Shown here: positions 17,453-26,476 of the stretch, piece after piece
Numbering within the stretch: position 1 is the stretch's first letter
Layout: every line of letters begins with the position of its first letter
Assembly (NCBI RefSeq): GCF_002000245.1
Contig: NZ_MTCM01000001.1
Location: forward strand, 186,001-250,000
From: Sphingobacterium sp. CZ-UAM
Lineage (GTDB): Bacteria > Bacteroidota > Bacteroidia > Sphingobacteriales > Sphingobacteriaceae
Reading direction: 5' to 3'
DNA: 64,000 bases
Made by a program: the position numbers and the translations under genes
Notes under the pieces: model-generated
What the model was told of the DNA's origin: nothing
What the model saw: only the letters and a program-made list of their open reading frames with translations
Databases searched by the model: none

Positions 17453-18055
17453 GTGTATGGCATTAAAATAAAAAGCAAGTTATTGGAAAGATTTAGAACA
17501 CATTTGGAAAAATTTATCCAGATCGACGACAGGACCTTTGAGCAGATATCGGCATACTTTAGCCTAATTTCAGTTGCAAAAAAAGAAAACCTGCAGGAAG
17601 AAGGTCAGATCTGTAGGTACCATTATTTTGTGCTAAAGGGAATATTGCGTAAATTTTTTATAAATGAAAAAGGGGTGGAACAAACCACCGAATTTGCTAT
17701 CGAAAACTGGTGGCTAACGGATAATATGGCTTATGAACATAAGCTTGTAAGCTCCTTTTATATTCAAGCTGTTGAAAAATCCGAAGTCTTATATATTAGT
17801 CAGGAAAATCAGGAAAAATTAATGACAGAATTTCCGTTGATGGAACGCTATTTTCGCTTTGTATACCAGAGAGCATATGCAGCAGCACAAATGCGTGTTA
17901 AATATCTTTTTTCCCTACCTAAAGAGGAGTTTTATCGCGACATGGTACGTAAATATCCTGAGTTTGTACAGCGTGTACCACAATATCTTATTGCATCTTT
18001 TTTAGGGTTTACACCTGAATATCTGAGTGAAATTCGAAAAAAAATAAGCTTTTAA
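17453..18055 (+). CDS. Crp/Fnr-family transcriptional regulator (cyclic-nucleotide-binding-like fold)
   Basis: The N-terminal cupin-like cNMP-binding domain is about residues 20-120, with the turn EEGQICRYHYFVLKGILRKFF and then QAVEKSEVLYIS. A dimerisation helix (residues 125-150) follows. A short C-terminal HTH-like region (YLIASFLGFTPEYLSEIRKKI) is the recognition helix pattern seen in many Bacteroidota Crp-like proteins. The start is the GTG at 17453; no in-frame ATG lies nearby. The ligand-binding Arg/Glu of true cAMP binders is not evident. The target is unknown. The unrelated DUF1080 operon lies downstream in the same direction. Confidence 0.82.
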   Translation: MYGIKIKSKLLERFRTHLEKFIQIDDRTFEQISAYFSLISVAKKENLQEEGQICRYHYFVLKGILRKFFINEKGVEQTTEFAIENWWLTDNMAYEHKLVSSFYIQAVEKSEVLYISQENQEKLMTEFPLMERYFRFVYQRAYAAAQMRVKYLFSLPKEEFYRDMVRKYPEFVQRVPQYLIASFLGFTPEYLSEIRKKISF

Positions 18056-18375
18056 TCCCCATAAATTTCAAAGCACAGGGGCTGCTGCATATAATATTTT
18101 TACGAACACGGCTTTCTGTTTTCTCAAACGTTTTCGTAAAAAAATCATGCAATTCGATTCATTTCACCTATATTAATTGATATCTTGTTTCATAGAACCA
18201 ATTGAAAAAAAACAATTGCTATGGAGGCTGTACAGCTCTCCTAAACCGATAGGGATTAAACTGCACAATAACTTTAAATATCCCGATAGTAAAAAATACG
18301 GTGCACAATAATAAGATTAATAGACCAATATACAATACATAAACCGGGCATTCGAGCTCAAGAAGTAATATCACA
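18056..18375. other. Intergenic region upstream of the DUF1080 operon
   Basis: TTTTTACGAA (18097-18106) and TTCGTAAAAA (18133-18142) form an inverted repeat with a 26-nt loop, and an A-run follows. It may terminate the Crp-like gene. CAATTG is repeated on both sides of an A8 run near 18200. No gene is seen; the DUF1080 promoter should lie here but has no consensus TAnnTTTG that I could place. Confidence 0.4.
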
Positions 18376-19767
18376 ATGAAAAGAAATACATTATTTAAAT
18401 CTGTCTTACTGGCGGCGATGGTTGGAAATACAATATTGTCGCATGCGCAGGGGAGTAAGGCCTCAGAAAAAGGTTGGACAAATCTTTTTGACGGGAAAAC
18501 ACTGAATGGATGGAAAGCCGTGGGTGGGAAAGCTCCTTATTCTATTGAGGGAGATGCGATCGTGGGACGGATGACTAAAGGAACACCCAATTCATTTTTG
18601 ATTACAGAAAAAGAATACGGTGATTTTATATTGGAACTGGATGTTAAGCTCGAGGGCAGTCAAACGAATTCGGGGATACAGACCCGGAGTCATCTTGATC
18701 CGCAAGCAAATGATGGGCGGGGCAGAGTCTACGGAAGGCAAGTGGAGATAGATCCTTCATCCAGGGCCTGGACAGGGGGGATTTATGATGAAGCACGCCG
18801 TGGTTGGCTTTATCCGTTGGATCTCAATGAAAACGCAAAAAAAGCATACAAGGCCGAAGAGTACAATCATATTAGAATCGAGGCAATAGGTGATGAACTG
18901 CGTACCTGGATCAATGATGTTCCTGTTTCTTATGTCGTAGATACAATTGATCGAACCGGATTTATCGGATTACAGGTACATAGTATTCCTTCAGAATTGG
19001 ATGGAAAGAAAGTCTATTTTAAAAATGTTAAAATAAAGACCAGTGATCTCAAGACGAAAGATTTTCCAAAAGATGTTTATATCGTCAATCTAAAGCCAAA
19101 TGAAATCGTGGCTGCCGAAAAGAAAAAGGGCATAAAACTATTATTTGACGGTAAAACTAATAACGGCTGGCGCAGCATCCATGGCGATAAATTTCCTGAT
19201 CGTGGCTGGGAAATTAAGGATGGTCAATTGACCGTCTTGAAATCTGATGGTGGGGAGTCCACTAATGGCGGTGATATTGTCACGAAAGATAAATATGCCA
19301 TATTTGATCTCTCTTTTGAATTTAAACTTAGCCCTGGAGCAAATAGTGGTGTAAAATATTTTGTAACCCTAAAGGAAAAGTCCAAAGGATCAGCTATCGG
19401 TCTGGAATATCAGGTACTCGATGATGCCTTGCATCCTGATGCAAAGCTAGGTCGGGACGGTAATCGTACTTTGGCTTCACTATATGATCTTATTACTTCG
19501 AATAAAGATGGACGTGCCCGAAGAGCGATAGGCGAGTGGAATAGAGGTCGGGTAGTGGTTACAGCGGACAATAAGGTTGAGCATTATCTGAATGGAATAA
19601 AGATGTTGAGCTATGAAAGAGGATCAAAAGAGTTCAAGGATCTTGTCGCTATCAGCAAATATAAGGATTGGGACAACTTTGGCGAAGCAAAAGAAGGGTT
19701 CATTTTATTGCAAGATCATGGTGATCGGGTCTCATTTCGTAGTATAAAGATTAATACACAAAACTAA
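18376..19767 (+). CDS. Secreted tandem DUF1080 protein (3-keto-disaccharide hydrolase/lyase family)
   Basis: Exported protein of 463 aa with a signal peptide (about residues 1-24, ending SHAQ). It carries two consecutive DUF1080 (3-keto-disaccharide hydrolase, PF06439-like) lectin-fold domains. The first is about residues 35-215 (NLFDGKTLNGWKAVGG, then TNSGIQTRSH and GRQVEIDP). The second is about 250-460 (LLFDGKTNNGWRSIHG, then ANSGVKYFV and GLEYQVLDD). Many family members have one domain. It is followed after 6 nt by a Gfo/Idh/MocA oxidoreductase. Together they suggest oxidation of a glycoside at C3 and then cleavage of the keto-glycoside, both outside the cytoplasm. The substrate is unknown. 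Confidence 0.88.
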   Translation: MKRNTLFKSVLLAAMVGNTILSHAQGSKASEKGWTNLFDGKTLNGWKAVGGKAPYSIEGDAIVGRMTKGTPNSFLITEKEYGDFILELDVKLEGSQTNSGIQTRSHLDPQANDGRGRVYGRQVEIDPSSRAWTGGIYDEARRGWLYPLDLNENAKKAYKAEEYNHIRIEAIGDELRTWINDVPVSYVVDTIDRTGFIGLQVHSIPSELDGKKVYFKNVKIKTSDLKTKDFPKDVYIVNLKPNEIVAAEKKKGIKLLFDGKTNNGWRSIHGDKFPDRGWEIKDGQLTVLKSDGGESTNGGDIVTKDKYAIFDLSFEFKLSPGANSGVKYFVTLKEKSKGSAIGLEYQVLDDALHPDAKLGRDGNRTLASLYDLITSNKDGRARRAIGEWNRGRVVVTADNKVEHYLNGIKMLSYERGSKEFKDLVAISKYKDWDNFGEAKEGFILLQDHGDRVSFRSIKINTQN

Positions 19768-19773
19768 GCTCCT

Positions 19774-21189
19774 ATGAATCATTATCTATCACGTCGAAGT
19801 TTTGTTAGACAATCTGTTATTGCAGCGGGTGCTGTCATGTTATCCAATAGTGTTCTCGGTAAGGTCAATTTGGCAAAGCCGAATGAGCGGGTCAATCTGG
19901 CCTGTGTAGGTCTCGGAAATAGAGCGGCGGAAATTATCAAAGAACTCTATAAAACTGGACTCTGTAATATAGTTGCGCTCTGTGACGTTGATCTAGGAGC
20001 TAAACATACGCAGGAAATATTGGGCATGTTTCCTGATGCCCCAAAATTTAAGGACTTTAGAGTTATGTTTGACAAGATGGCGAATCAGATCGATGCGGTT
20101 AGCATCGGCACACCCGATTTTTCCCATTTTGCCATTACGATGTTAGCCCTGGATCTCGGCAAGCATGTTTATGTAGAAAAGCCAATGGCAAGGACATTTC
20201 TCGAAGTTGAACTAATGACAAATAAAGCGAGGAAAAATCCGAAGCTTGTCACACAGATGGGAAATCAGGGGCATTCCGAAGCGAATTACTTTCAATTTAA
20301 GGCCTGGAAGGACGCTGGGATCATTAAAGACATCACACGCATAGACGCTCATATGAATATGCCCCGTAGATGGCATGGCTGGGATGTGAATATGAAAGGA
20401 TTTCCGGCCGCCGAAATAACACCAGATACACTGGATTGGGAGCTGTGGCAAATGCAGACCTTGGGACATAACTACAATAAAGACTTTGTGAATGGGCAAT
20501 GGCGCTGTTGGTATGATTTTGGAATGGGGGCTCTAGGTGACTGGGGAGCGCATATTTTAGATACAGCACATGAATTTTTGGATCTAGGATTGCCTACTGA
20601 AGTTAGTGCGGTAAAGCTCGATGGACATAATTCATTTTTCTTCCCGATGTCTTCGACCCTGAAGTTCCATTTTCCGAAACGGAAAAAGATGCCTGCGCTT
20701 GATATTAACTGGTATGATGGCTTAAATAATTTACCGCCAATACCAGAAGGCTATGGGGTTTCGGGATTGGATCCGAATATTCCGGCCCCTAGTACAGGTA
20801 AGTTGGAACCAGCAAAATTAAATCCTGGGAAAATCATCTATGGAAAAGATCTGACTTTCAAAGGTGGCTCCCATGCAAGTATTTTGCAGATTATACCTGA
20901 AGCGAAGGCACAGGAAATAGCATCCCGTCTTCCAGAGGTCCCGCAGTCACCTTCTAATCATTATGCCAACTTCCTGAAAGGGTGTAAAGGGGAGGAGAAA
21001 ACAAGGTCAGCTTTTGAAGTTGCAGGGCCGTTAAGTCAAGTTTTCTGTCTAGGAGTAATTGCACAGCGTTTGAATGCTCAACTGATTTTTGATCCCCAGA
21101 AAAAGGAAATCAGTAATGATAAGTTTGCGAATGCACTGTTGGCAGGACCTCCGCCTGCAAGAGGTTGGGAACAGTATTATAAAATGTAA
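19774..21189 (+). CDS. Tat-exported Gfo/Idh/MocA-family oxidoreductase
   Basis: NAD(P)-linked sugar dehydrogenase of 471 aa with a twin-arginine signal (SRRSFVRQS, then a hydrophobic stretch to about residue 30). The Rossmann segment is VNLACVGLGNRAAEII, with acidic LCDVDL at strand 2. The family Lys motif is EKPMART, and a long insertion carries NMPRRWHGWD. Tat export means it folds with its cofactor before translocation and works in the periplasm. Co-transcription with the tandem DUF1080 gene suggests it makes or uses a 3-keto-glycoside. An intrinsic terminator closes this two-gene operon. Confidence 0.9.
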   Translation: MNHYLSRRSFVRQSVIAAGAVMLSNSVLGKVNLAKPNERVNLACVGLGNRAAEIIKELYKTGLCNIVALCDVDLGAKHTQEILGMFPDAPKFKDFRVMFDKMANQIDAVSIGTPDFSHFAITMLALDLGKHVYVEKPMARTFLEVELMTNKARKNPKLVTQMGNQGHSEANYFQFKAWKDAGIIKDITRIDAHMNMPRRWHGWDVNMKGFPAAEITPDTLDWELWQMQTLGHNYNKDFVNGQWRCWYDFGMGALGDWGAHILDTAHEFLDLGLPTEVSAVKLDGHNSFFFPMSSTLKFHFPKRKKMPALDINWYDGLNNLPPIPEGYGVSGLDPNIPAPSTGKLEPAKLNPGKIIYGKDLTFKGGSHASILQIIPEAKAQEIASRLPEVPQSPSNHYANFLKGCKGEEKTRSAFEVAGPLSQVFCLGVIAQRLNAQLIFDPQKKEISNDKFANALLAGPPPARGWEQYYKM

Positions 21190-21210
21190 TTGGAAATAGT
21201 TTATCTGTAT

Positions 21211-21249
21211 AAAAGGCGAGTGATATGAAATGTATCCCTCGCCTTTTTT
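21211..21249 (+). terminator. Terminator after the DUF1080/oxidoreductase operon
   Basis: GCGAG and CTCGC, extended by AAAAGG and CCTTTT, form a stem with one mismatch around ATATGAAATGTAT. It ends in a T6 tract. Confidence 0.85.
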
Positions 21250-21584
21250 CTGGAAATCTGTTTTTATTGCGGGCTCTCTAGGCCTGGTTTATTGGTCAGC
21301 AAGAAGCATCAGTTTATTTTCATGGTATTGGTATTTATGAAATCTTAATTTTTTATAGATAAGCTAGCTGGATTTTTATCGATCGGGATAGTGCAATTAA
21401 TATAGGTTAATTCCTCAAAGAGATAGACCTCTTCGTATGGAGTTTTGGAACCTTGTCGAACCGAACTGCTGTCTAAAAAGAAGCAATTGATCAAATGGTT
21501 TTGAAGTAAGCGAATTAATAAATGAAAAGGAACTGAGCTGAGAAACTATAAAATGAAGAACGAAAAAACAAATTTAGATGAAAT

Positions 21585-21650
21585 AAAAAAAGGTTTTCAA
21601 ACGGGGAGAATGAAAACCTTCAATAACCAATTATAAACCTAAATTATGAT
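21585..21650 (-). ncRNA. Putative small RNA, copy 1 (about 65 nt)
   Basis: The minus strand has a promoter at 21655-21686 and ends in a terminator made by AAGGTTTTCA and TGAAAACCTT (21590-21620). The loop reads TTCTCCCCGTT and a T7 tract follows (21585-21591). The transcript would run from about 21650 to 21585. A second copy at 34772 has 73 of 74 bases identical over 21585-21658 and keeps both promoter boxes. No protein-coding frame of note lies inside. It sits just after the stop of the HxlR gene. Function unknown; the C-rich loop is suggestive of a base-pairing regulator. Confidence 0.6.
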
Positions 21651-21654
21651 GACA

Positions 21655-21686
21655 CAAATGTAAGTGTATTTTTTACACTATGCAAA
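21655..21686 (-). promoter_or_regulatory. Promoter with internal dyad for small RNA copy 1
   Basis: Read on the minus strand: TTTG (21686-21683), 20-nt spacer, TACATTTG (21662-21655). This is an exact Bacteroidota -33/-7 pair. Within the spacer lies AGTGT-N7-ACACT (21663-21679), the same dyad as in copy 2, although the N7 differs. This suggests a repressor site. Confidence 0.65.
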
Positions 21687-21718
21687 TTTATTTTACATTT
21701 TTTTGTTAGGTCTGGTTT

Positions 21719-22087
21719 TTATGCCGGATCACCTTTTAATTTTTTACCCCATTTGCCAAGTTCACGAATAATAGGGGATAACTCATAACCAATAGTTGTT
21801 AATTCATAGGTCACACGTGTTGGGACTTCCGCGTATACCTTTCTTTGCACTACTCCGTTTTCCTCTAATTTTCGTAATTGTAAAGTCAACATACGTTCGG
21901 TGATATTTGGTAGGCACTTCTTGATTTCACTGTATCGGAGACTCCCATTGATGAGATAACAACAGATAGCCAACGACCATTGACCGCCAATAATATTGAC
22001 CGCAAATACCTCCGGGCAATCATTTGTAAGAATTTGTTTATTGGCAAAATTAGTTGAACTCTCTTTGATCTTAGTCATTACGCACAT
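21719..22087 (-). CDS. HxlR-family transcriptional regulator
   Basis: Winged-helix DNA-binding protein of 122 aa. It shows the family core GGQWSLAICCYLINGSLRYSEIKK, then ITERMLTLQLRKLEENG and the wing RKVYAEVPTRVTYELT, ending in GYELSPIIRELGKWGK. The Cys in NDCPEVFAV near the N-terminus matches the redox-sensing Cys of many HxlR/YodB-type repressors of quinone and aldehyde stress. It is divergent from an NAD(P)H oxidoreductase 148 bp away, its most likely target. A small-RNA promoter follows its stop by 32 nt. Confidence 0.92.
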   Translation of the reverse strand: MCVMTKIKESSTNFANKQILTNDCPEVFAVNIIGGQWSLAICCYLINGSLRYSEIKKCLPNITERMLTLQLRKLEENGVVQRKVYAEVPTRVTYELTTIGYELSPIIRELGKWGKKLKGDPA

Positions 22088-22176
22088 TTTTTATAGTACC
22101 GAACATTGGGCTACATGGGGTCAAAATAAGGAATATCTTGCTATTTTTAATTCAAATAACTGAGTTAAATAAAACG

Positions 22177-22200
22177 ATCTTAGCTCTAAAATGCTGAGAT
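22177..22200. promoter_or_regulatory. Possible HxlR operator
   Basis: ATCTTAGC and GCTGAGAT form an inverted repeat (7 of 8 pairs plus a G-U) with an 8-nt spacer. It lies in the 148-bp divergent region, 36 nt before the oxidoreductase start. Confidence 0.35.
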
Positions 22201-22235
22201 AAAGAGTATCTAAACTTTTTGAATAAAGAACAATA

Positions 22236-22766
22236 ATGAAAACATTGGTCATTGTAATACACCCAAATATAAAAGAATCACTTATTAATAAAAGGTGGAT
22301 TGAGGAATTGGAAAAGCAACCAGAGAATTTTGAAATTCATCAGTTGTATGAAAAATACCCAGATGAAAAAATTGATGTTCTCCTAGAGCAGCAATTGCTT
22401 GAAAAGTATAATAAAATAGTATTTCAATTTCCATTTTATTGGTTTAATTGTCCCCCATTTTTTAAAAAATGGCTGGACGAAGTATTAACCTACGGCTGGG
22501 CATATGGAAAATCGAGTGGCTATAGGTTGGCGGGAAAGAAGATTGCTTTGGCCATCTCCGTAGGCATTGACGAAATAGAATATAATACGAATGGAAAGTA
22601 TAAATATAGCCTGGATCAATTAACAAGTCCATTTGAAATTACATTCAACTATGTTCACGCGGATTATCATCCACTTTTTGCCTATTACGGTATCGAAAAA
22701 CATACCTCCAAAGAATGGATTGAGCAGAGTGTGCCCCTTTATCTTAATTTTTTGCAACAGCTGTAA
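22236..22766 (+). CDS. NAD(P)H oxidoreductase, flavodoxin-like fold (KefF/MdaB-like)
   Basis: FAD/FMN-binding quinone reductase-like protein of 176 aa. It has the first strand and phosphate loop TLVIVIHPNIKESLINK, the KIVFQFPFYWFNCPPFFKKWLDEVLTYGWAYG block that is characteristic of the family, and the GKKIALAISVG strand. It probably reduces quinones or electrophiles by two electrons in the cytoplasm. Divergence from an HxlR regulator with an N-terminal Cys supports induction by electrophilic stress. A terminator hairpin follows. Confidence 0.9.
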   Translation: MKTLVIVIHPNIKESLINKRWIEELEKQPENFEIHQLYEKYPDEKIDVLLEQQLLEKYNKIVFQFPFYWFNCPPFFKKWLDEVLTYGWAYGKSSGYRLAGKKIALAISVGIDEIEYNTNGKYKYSLDQLTSPFEITFNYVHADYHPLFAYYGIEKHTSKEWIEQSVPLYLNFLQQL

Positions 22767-22821
22767 AAAAGATCCATGAACTGAATTGCTTATGAATTTT
22801 GTTGATCAACTTTACTATACT

Positions 22822-22856
22822 TCAAAGGCATCTTTTATGTAATAAGATGCCTTTGA
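22822..22856 (+). terminator. Hairpin terminator after the oxidoreductase
   Basis: TCAAAGGCATCTT (22822-22834) and AAGATGCCTTTGA (22844-22856) form a perfect 13-bp stem. No long T-tract follows. Confidence 0.6.
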
Positions 22857-22960
22857 TAATGTCAGATTTTCCCATTCTTTCCCCAGCTGATCTACAGTAA
22901 AAAGTCAATATTAGGGCAGAGTTGATTAATTCATAAGAAGACAGCAGAACTTATTGCCTA

Positions 22961-22968
22961 TAGATTTG
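22961..22968 (+). promoter_or_regulatory. -7 element of the hydroxyproline operon
   Basis: TAGATTTG fits TAnnTTTG and lies 28 nt before the DapA-like start. No good TTTG box is found 19-21 nt upstream, as expected for an activator-dependent promoter. Confidence 0.45.
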
Positions 22969-22996
22969 TGTTAACGAATTAAAAAATTATTAAGCT

Positions 22997-23896
22997 ATGA
23001 CACAATTGAATTGGGAAGGAATTTTTCCCGCAATGTTATCTCCATTTGATGAGAGCGGAAATTTGGATTTTGACATGTTTGCAAAAAATATTGAAGCACA
23101 AGTAGAGGCTGGTGTTCACGGATTGATTATTGCGGGATCATTGGGCGAGGCAAGTGTTTTGAGCACGGAGGAAAAGTATGCCTTACTGAAACAGGCATTG
23201 AAGGTAGTGAACGGACGTATTCCGGTTTTGCTCAATATTGCGGAGAATACGACTGCCGATGCAATCAAAGTTGCAACAAGCAGTGAAAATTTAGGTGCGG
23301 ATGGATTGATGTTGTTGCCTCCTATGCGTTATAGGGCTGATGACAGGGAAACTGTTGCTTACTTTCGCGCGGTTGCACAGAGTACAACATTACCAATTTT
23401 AATCTATAATAATCCTGTTGATTACGGTACCTATGTGTCCTTGGATATGTTTGAGGAGTTATTACTGGAACCCAATATACAGGCGGTGAAAGAGTCAACA
23501 CGAGATGTGACAAATATTACTCGTCTGAAAAACCGTTTTGCCGATCGCCTAAAGATATTAGGGGGTGTAGATACCCTCTGTTTGGAATCTTTGATGTTGG
23601 GCGCTGACGGATTGGTCGCGGGGTTGGTGGATGCCTTTCCAAAGGAGACCATTGCAATGTATCGTCTCGCCCGTAAAGGAGAATATAAGCAGGCTTTAGC
23701 TATATATCGTTGGTTTATGCCTTTATTGGAATTGGATATTCATCCCAAGCTCGTTCAGTATATCAAATTGGCCGCTACCGCAGAGGGAATTTCCACACCG
23801 TATACAAGAGCTCCGAGATTAGCATTGATTGGGGAGGAGGAGCAGCGGGTTAATAAAATCATTGCGGACGCAATAGCAACAAGACCTGAATTATAA
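22997..23896 (+). CDS. DapA-family lyase, probable 1-pyrroline-4-hydroxy-2-carboxylate deaminase
   Basis: TIM-barrel class I aldolase-fold protein of 299 aa. It has the loop IIAGSLGEASVL (in place of the GTTGE of true DapA), the Tyr in ILIYNNPVDYGTYV and the Schiff-base Lys in NIQAVKESTRDV. The neighbours are a ketoglutarate-semialdehyde dehydrogenase, a hydroxyproline epimerase and an FAD D-amino-acid dehydrogenase. They identify the reaction as deamination and dehydration of pyrroline-4-hydroxy-2-carboxylate to 2-ketoglutarate semialdehyde, not lysine synthesis. It is first in the operon, 84 nt before the next gene. Confidence 0.85.
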   Translation: MTQLNWEGIFPAMLSPFDESGNLDFDMFAKNIEAQVEAGVHGLIIAGSLGEASVLSTEEKYALLKQALKVVNGRIPVLLNIAENTTADAIKVATSSENLGADGLMLLPPMRYRADDRETVAYFRAVAQSTTLPILIYNNPVDYGTYVSLDMFEELLLEPNIQAVKESTRDVTNITRLKNRFADRLKILGGVDTLCLESLMLGADGLVAGLVDAFPKETIAMYRLARKGEYKQALAIYRWFMPLLELDIHPKLVQYIKLAATAEGISTPYTRAPRLALIGEEEQRVNKIIADAIATRPEL

Positions 23897-23980
23897 TCAG
23901 ATTTCACTGGACTACAACCTTCGGAAGAGGTCCTGCGAGGTCTCTTCTGAATATTTTAGAAATACGAAAATAGAAAAAGA

Positions 23981-25438
23981 ATGATTGCATCCGAAAATGA
24001 AATTGATGTTGTAGTAAAGCGTGCTGAAGCCGGGTTTCAGTTTCTACAACAGTGTAATGTGATCGAGCGGGCAAAATTGATGCACACGATTGCTGATGAA
24101 ATTGAAGCAATGGGTACAGTTTTGATCGAAACTGCCCATCTGGAGACCGCCCTGCCTGTCGGTAGACTGGAAGGTGAAAAAGCGAGAACAGTGAATCAAT
24201 GGCGTATGTATGGGGATGCGGTTCGTACCGGTCTGTACACCGAGGCTCGAATTGACCAGAACCTAGGGGGACAGATCGATTTACGAAAATACAATGGCGG
24301 AATAGGGCCTGTGCTGGTCTTCGGAGCAAGTAATTTTCCATTTGCTTTTTCCACAGCTGGCGGGGATACTGCAAGTGCTTTGGGAGCTGGATGTTCTGTG
24401 ATTGTGAAAGCTCATCCTGCCCATGTCAGGACATCTCAATTGATGGCCGACGCCATTCATCGGGGTATTTCGAGCTACGGTGCTCCTGCGGACATATTCA
24501 GTCATGTCCTGTCAGATTCGTTGGAAATAGGCCAGCAGTTGGTCAAGCATCCATTGGTAAAAGCGGTGGCTTTTACAGGCTCGTTTGCAGGAGGAAAGGC
24601 CTTATTTGATTTGGGACAATCAAGACCTGATCCTATTCCGGTCTTTGCTGAGATGGGGAGTATAAATCCTGTATTTGTTTTGCCCGATTATTTAAAGAAC
24701 AATGTTGAAACATTTGCAAAACAATATATTGGCTCACTAACATTGGGACAAGGGCAGTTTTGTACTAATCCAGGAGTACTGATTGGGCTCTCAGGAGAAA
24801 GATTCGATACGCTCAAGGCTCATCTGAGAGCCGAAATACAAACTATTTCAGCTGGTAAGATGTTGCATCAGGGTATAGCTGATCATTATATCCGCTTGAA
24901 AAATGAGCGCGTTGAATGTGACGGAGTTCGTATATTGGCACAAGGAAAAGCCAATACGGAAGAAGTATTTGCTCAAGCCATCTTGGTTGAAGCAGATGCA
25001 GCGCGTGTATTGAGCAAACCAGAATTACTGGAAGAAGTTTTCGGTCCATTTGGACTGGTTATCTCCTGCGCGGATCGTCATGAAATGAAGGTTTTAATGA
25101 ACAGCTTAGCTGGTCAGATCAGCTTGACGTTTGCGGCGTCTGAGGACGATATGAGGGAATATCAAGAGCTGTTTACCATAGCGAAGAATAAGTGTGGAAG
25201 ATTATTGTTTCAGGGTATGCCAACCGGTGTTGAAGTAAAATATGCAATGCAACATGGAGGACCATTTCCTGCGACAACTGATCCGCGTTTTACTTCGGTG
25301 GGTCCTGACGCTATTAAGCGTTTTATACGTCCAATCAGTTTTCAAAACTGGCCCGATGAGTTCCTGCCGAAAGAGTTACAAGATGGTAATCCGTTGCAAA
25401 TAGAACGCTTGGTAAATCAGCACTGGACAAAAGATTAA
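23981..25438 (+). CDS. 2-ketoglutarate semialdehyde (2,5-dioxovalerate) dehydrogenase
   Basis: NAD(P)-dependent aldehyde dehydrogenase oxidising 2-ketoglutarate semialdehyde to 2-oxoglutarate. Motifs are the cofactor loop AFTGSFAGGKAL, the general-base Glu in FAEMGSINP and the nucleophile Cys in LGQGQFCTNPG. At 485 aa it begins directly at the first helix and lacks the short leading segment present in many relatives. A stop codon lies in frame just upstream (about 23957), so no longer start exists. It is the last step of trans-4-hydroxyproline breakdown and is embedded in that operon. Confidence 0.88.
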   Translation: MIASENEIDVVVKRAEAGFQFLQQCNVIERAKLMHTIADEIEAMGTVLIETAHLETALPVGRLEGEKARTVNQWRMYGDAVRTGLYTEARIDQNLGGQIDLRKYNGGIGPVLVFGASNFPFAFSTAGGDTASALGAGCSVIVKAHPAHVRTSQLMADAIHRGISSYGAPADIFSHVLSDSLEIGQQLVKHPLVKAVAFTGSFAGGKALFDLGQSRPDPIPVFAEMGSINPVFVLPDYLKNNVETFAKQYIGSLTLGQGQFCTNPGVLIGLSGERFDTLKAHLRAEIQTISAGKMLHQGIADHYIRLKNERVECDGVRILAQGKANTEEVFAQAILVEADAARVLSKPELLEEVFGPFGLVISCADRHEMKVLMNSLAGQISLTFAASEDDMREYQELFTIAKNKCGRLLFQGMPTGVEVKYAMQHGGPFPATTDPRFTSVGPDAIKRFIRPISFQNWPDEFLPKELQDGNPLQIERLVNQHWTKD

Positions 25439-25457
25439 TAACGACAAAAAACCGATT

Positions 25458-26456
25458 ATGAAAAAAACATTTTTCTGTATTGACTCGCATACCTGCGGAT
25501 GCCCTGTACGATTAGTCGCTGCTGGAGCCCCGCTCTTAAAGGGGAATTCAATGATGGAGCGCAGACTGCATTTTATGCAGGAATATGACTGGATTCGTAA
25601 AGGACTGATGTTTGAGCCCCGTGGGCATGATATGATGAGTGGAAGCATGCTTTATCCGCCCTTAGATCCACAGAATGATATTGCTGTCCTTTATATTGAA
25701 ACCAGTGGTTGCTTACCCATGTGTGGACATGGTACGATCGGTACTGTGACCATCGCTATAGAAGAGGGGCTGATTCAACCAAAGATACCGGGGAAATTAA
25801 GATTGGAAACCCCTGCAGGACTGGTTCATATCGACTACGTTCAGGAAGGGGCAAAAGTAAAAAGTGTCAAGTTGACAAACGTAAAATCTTTTTTATACGC
25901 CGAAAACTTAACTGTCGACTGTCCTGATTTGGGGCATATTTCTGTTGATGTGGCGTATGGCGGAAATTTCTATGGTATAATTGACCCTCAGGCTAATTTT
26001 AAAGATATTAAATTTTATTCCGCGAGTCAGCTGATTCACTACGGTAAAATAATTCGCAAATTGCTCAATGAAAAATATACATTCATCCATCCTGAAGATC
26101 CCAATATCGAGGGGTTGAGTCATATACAATGGACAGGAGAGCCTGTACATGTAGGTTCCTCCGGGCGAAATGCAGTATTGGTCGGTGAAAATGCATTGGA
26201 TCGCTCTCCTTGTGGCACGGGTACTTCAGCTCGAATGGCACAGTGGTATGCAAAAGGTAGATTGAAAAAAGGAGATGAATTTGTTCACGAAAGTTACATT
26301 GGTTCTCAGTTTATTGGCAAAATAGAAGGAGAGACTACCGTCGACGGAAAACCAGCAATCATACCGTCCGTAGAAGGATGGGCGAGAGTAACAGGCTACA
26401 ATACCATTTTTTTGGATGATGAAGACCCATATTTTGACGGTTTTCAAGTAATTTGA
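25458..26456 (+). CDS. 4-hydroxyproline 2-epimerase (proline racemase family)
   Basis: Converts trans-4-hydroxy-L-proline to cis-4-hydroxy-D-proline by a two-base mechanism. Both catalytic cysteines are present: Cys89 in MCGHGTIG and Cys252 in DRSPCGTGTSAR. The second Cys excludes the dehydratase branch, which has Thr there. It begins FFCIDSHTCGCPVRLV and has the GHDMMSGSM loop typical of epimerases. It is 332 aa long and lies 19 nt after the dehydrogenase and 20 nt before the FAD oxidase gene. It initiates hydroxyproline use. Confidence 0.93.
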   Translation: MKKTFFCIDSHTCGCPVRLVAAGAPLLKGNSMMERRLHFMQEYDWIRKGLMFEPRGHDMMSGSMLYPPLDPQNDIAVLYIETSGCLPMCGHGTIGTVTIAIEEGLIQPKIPGKLRLETPAGLVHIDYVQEGAKVKSVKLTNVKSFLYAENLTVDCPDLGHISVDVAYGGNFYGIIDPQANFKDIKFYSASQLIHYGKIIRKLLNEKYTFIHPEDPNIEGLSHIQWTGEPVHVGSSGRNAVLVGENALDRSPCGTGTSARMAQWYAKGRLKKGDEFVHESYIGSQFIGKIEGETTVDGKPAIIPSVEGWARVTGYNTIFLDDEDPYFDGFQVI

Positions 26457-26476
26457 TAGTTTAATTGATATAAAAA

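Noticed and set aside
21640..21663. Plus-strand start ATGATGACACAA in the repeat unit as a leader peptide
   Set aside because: It stops after five codons in both copies and no plus-strand gene follows closely. The minus-strand promoter and terminator explain the conservation better.
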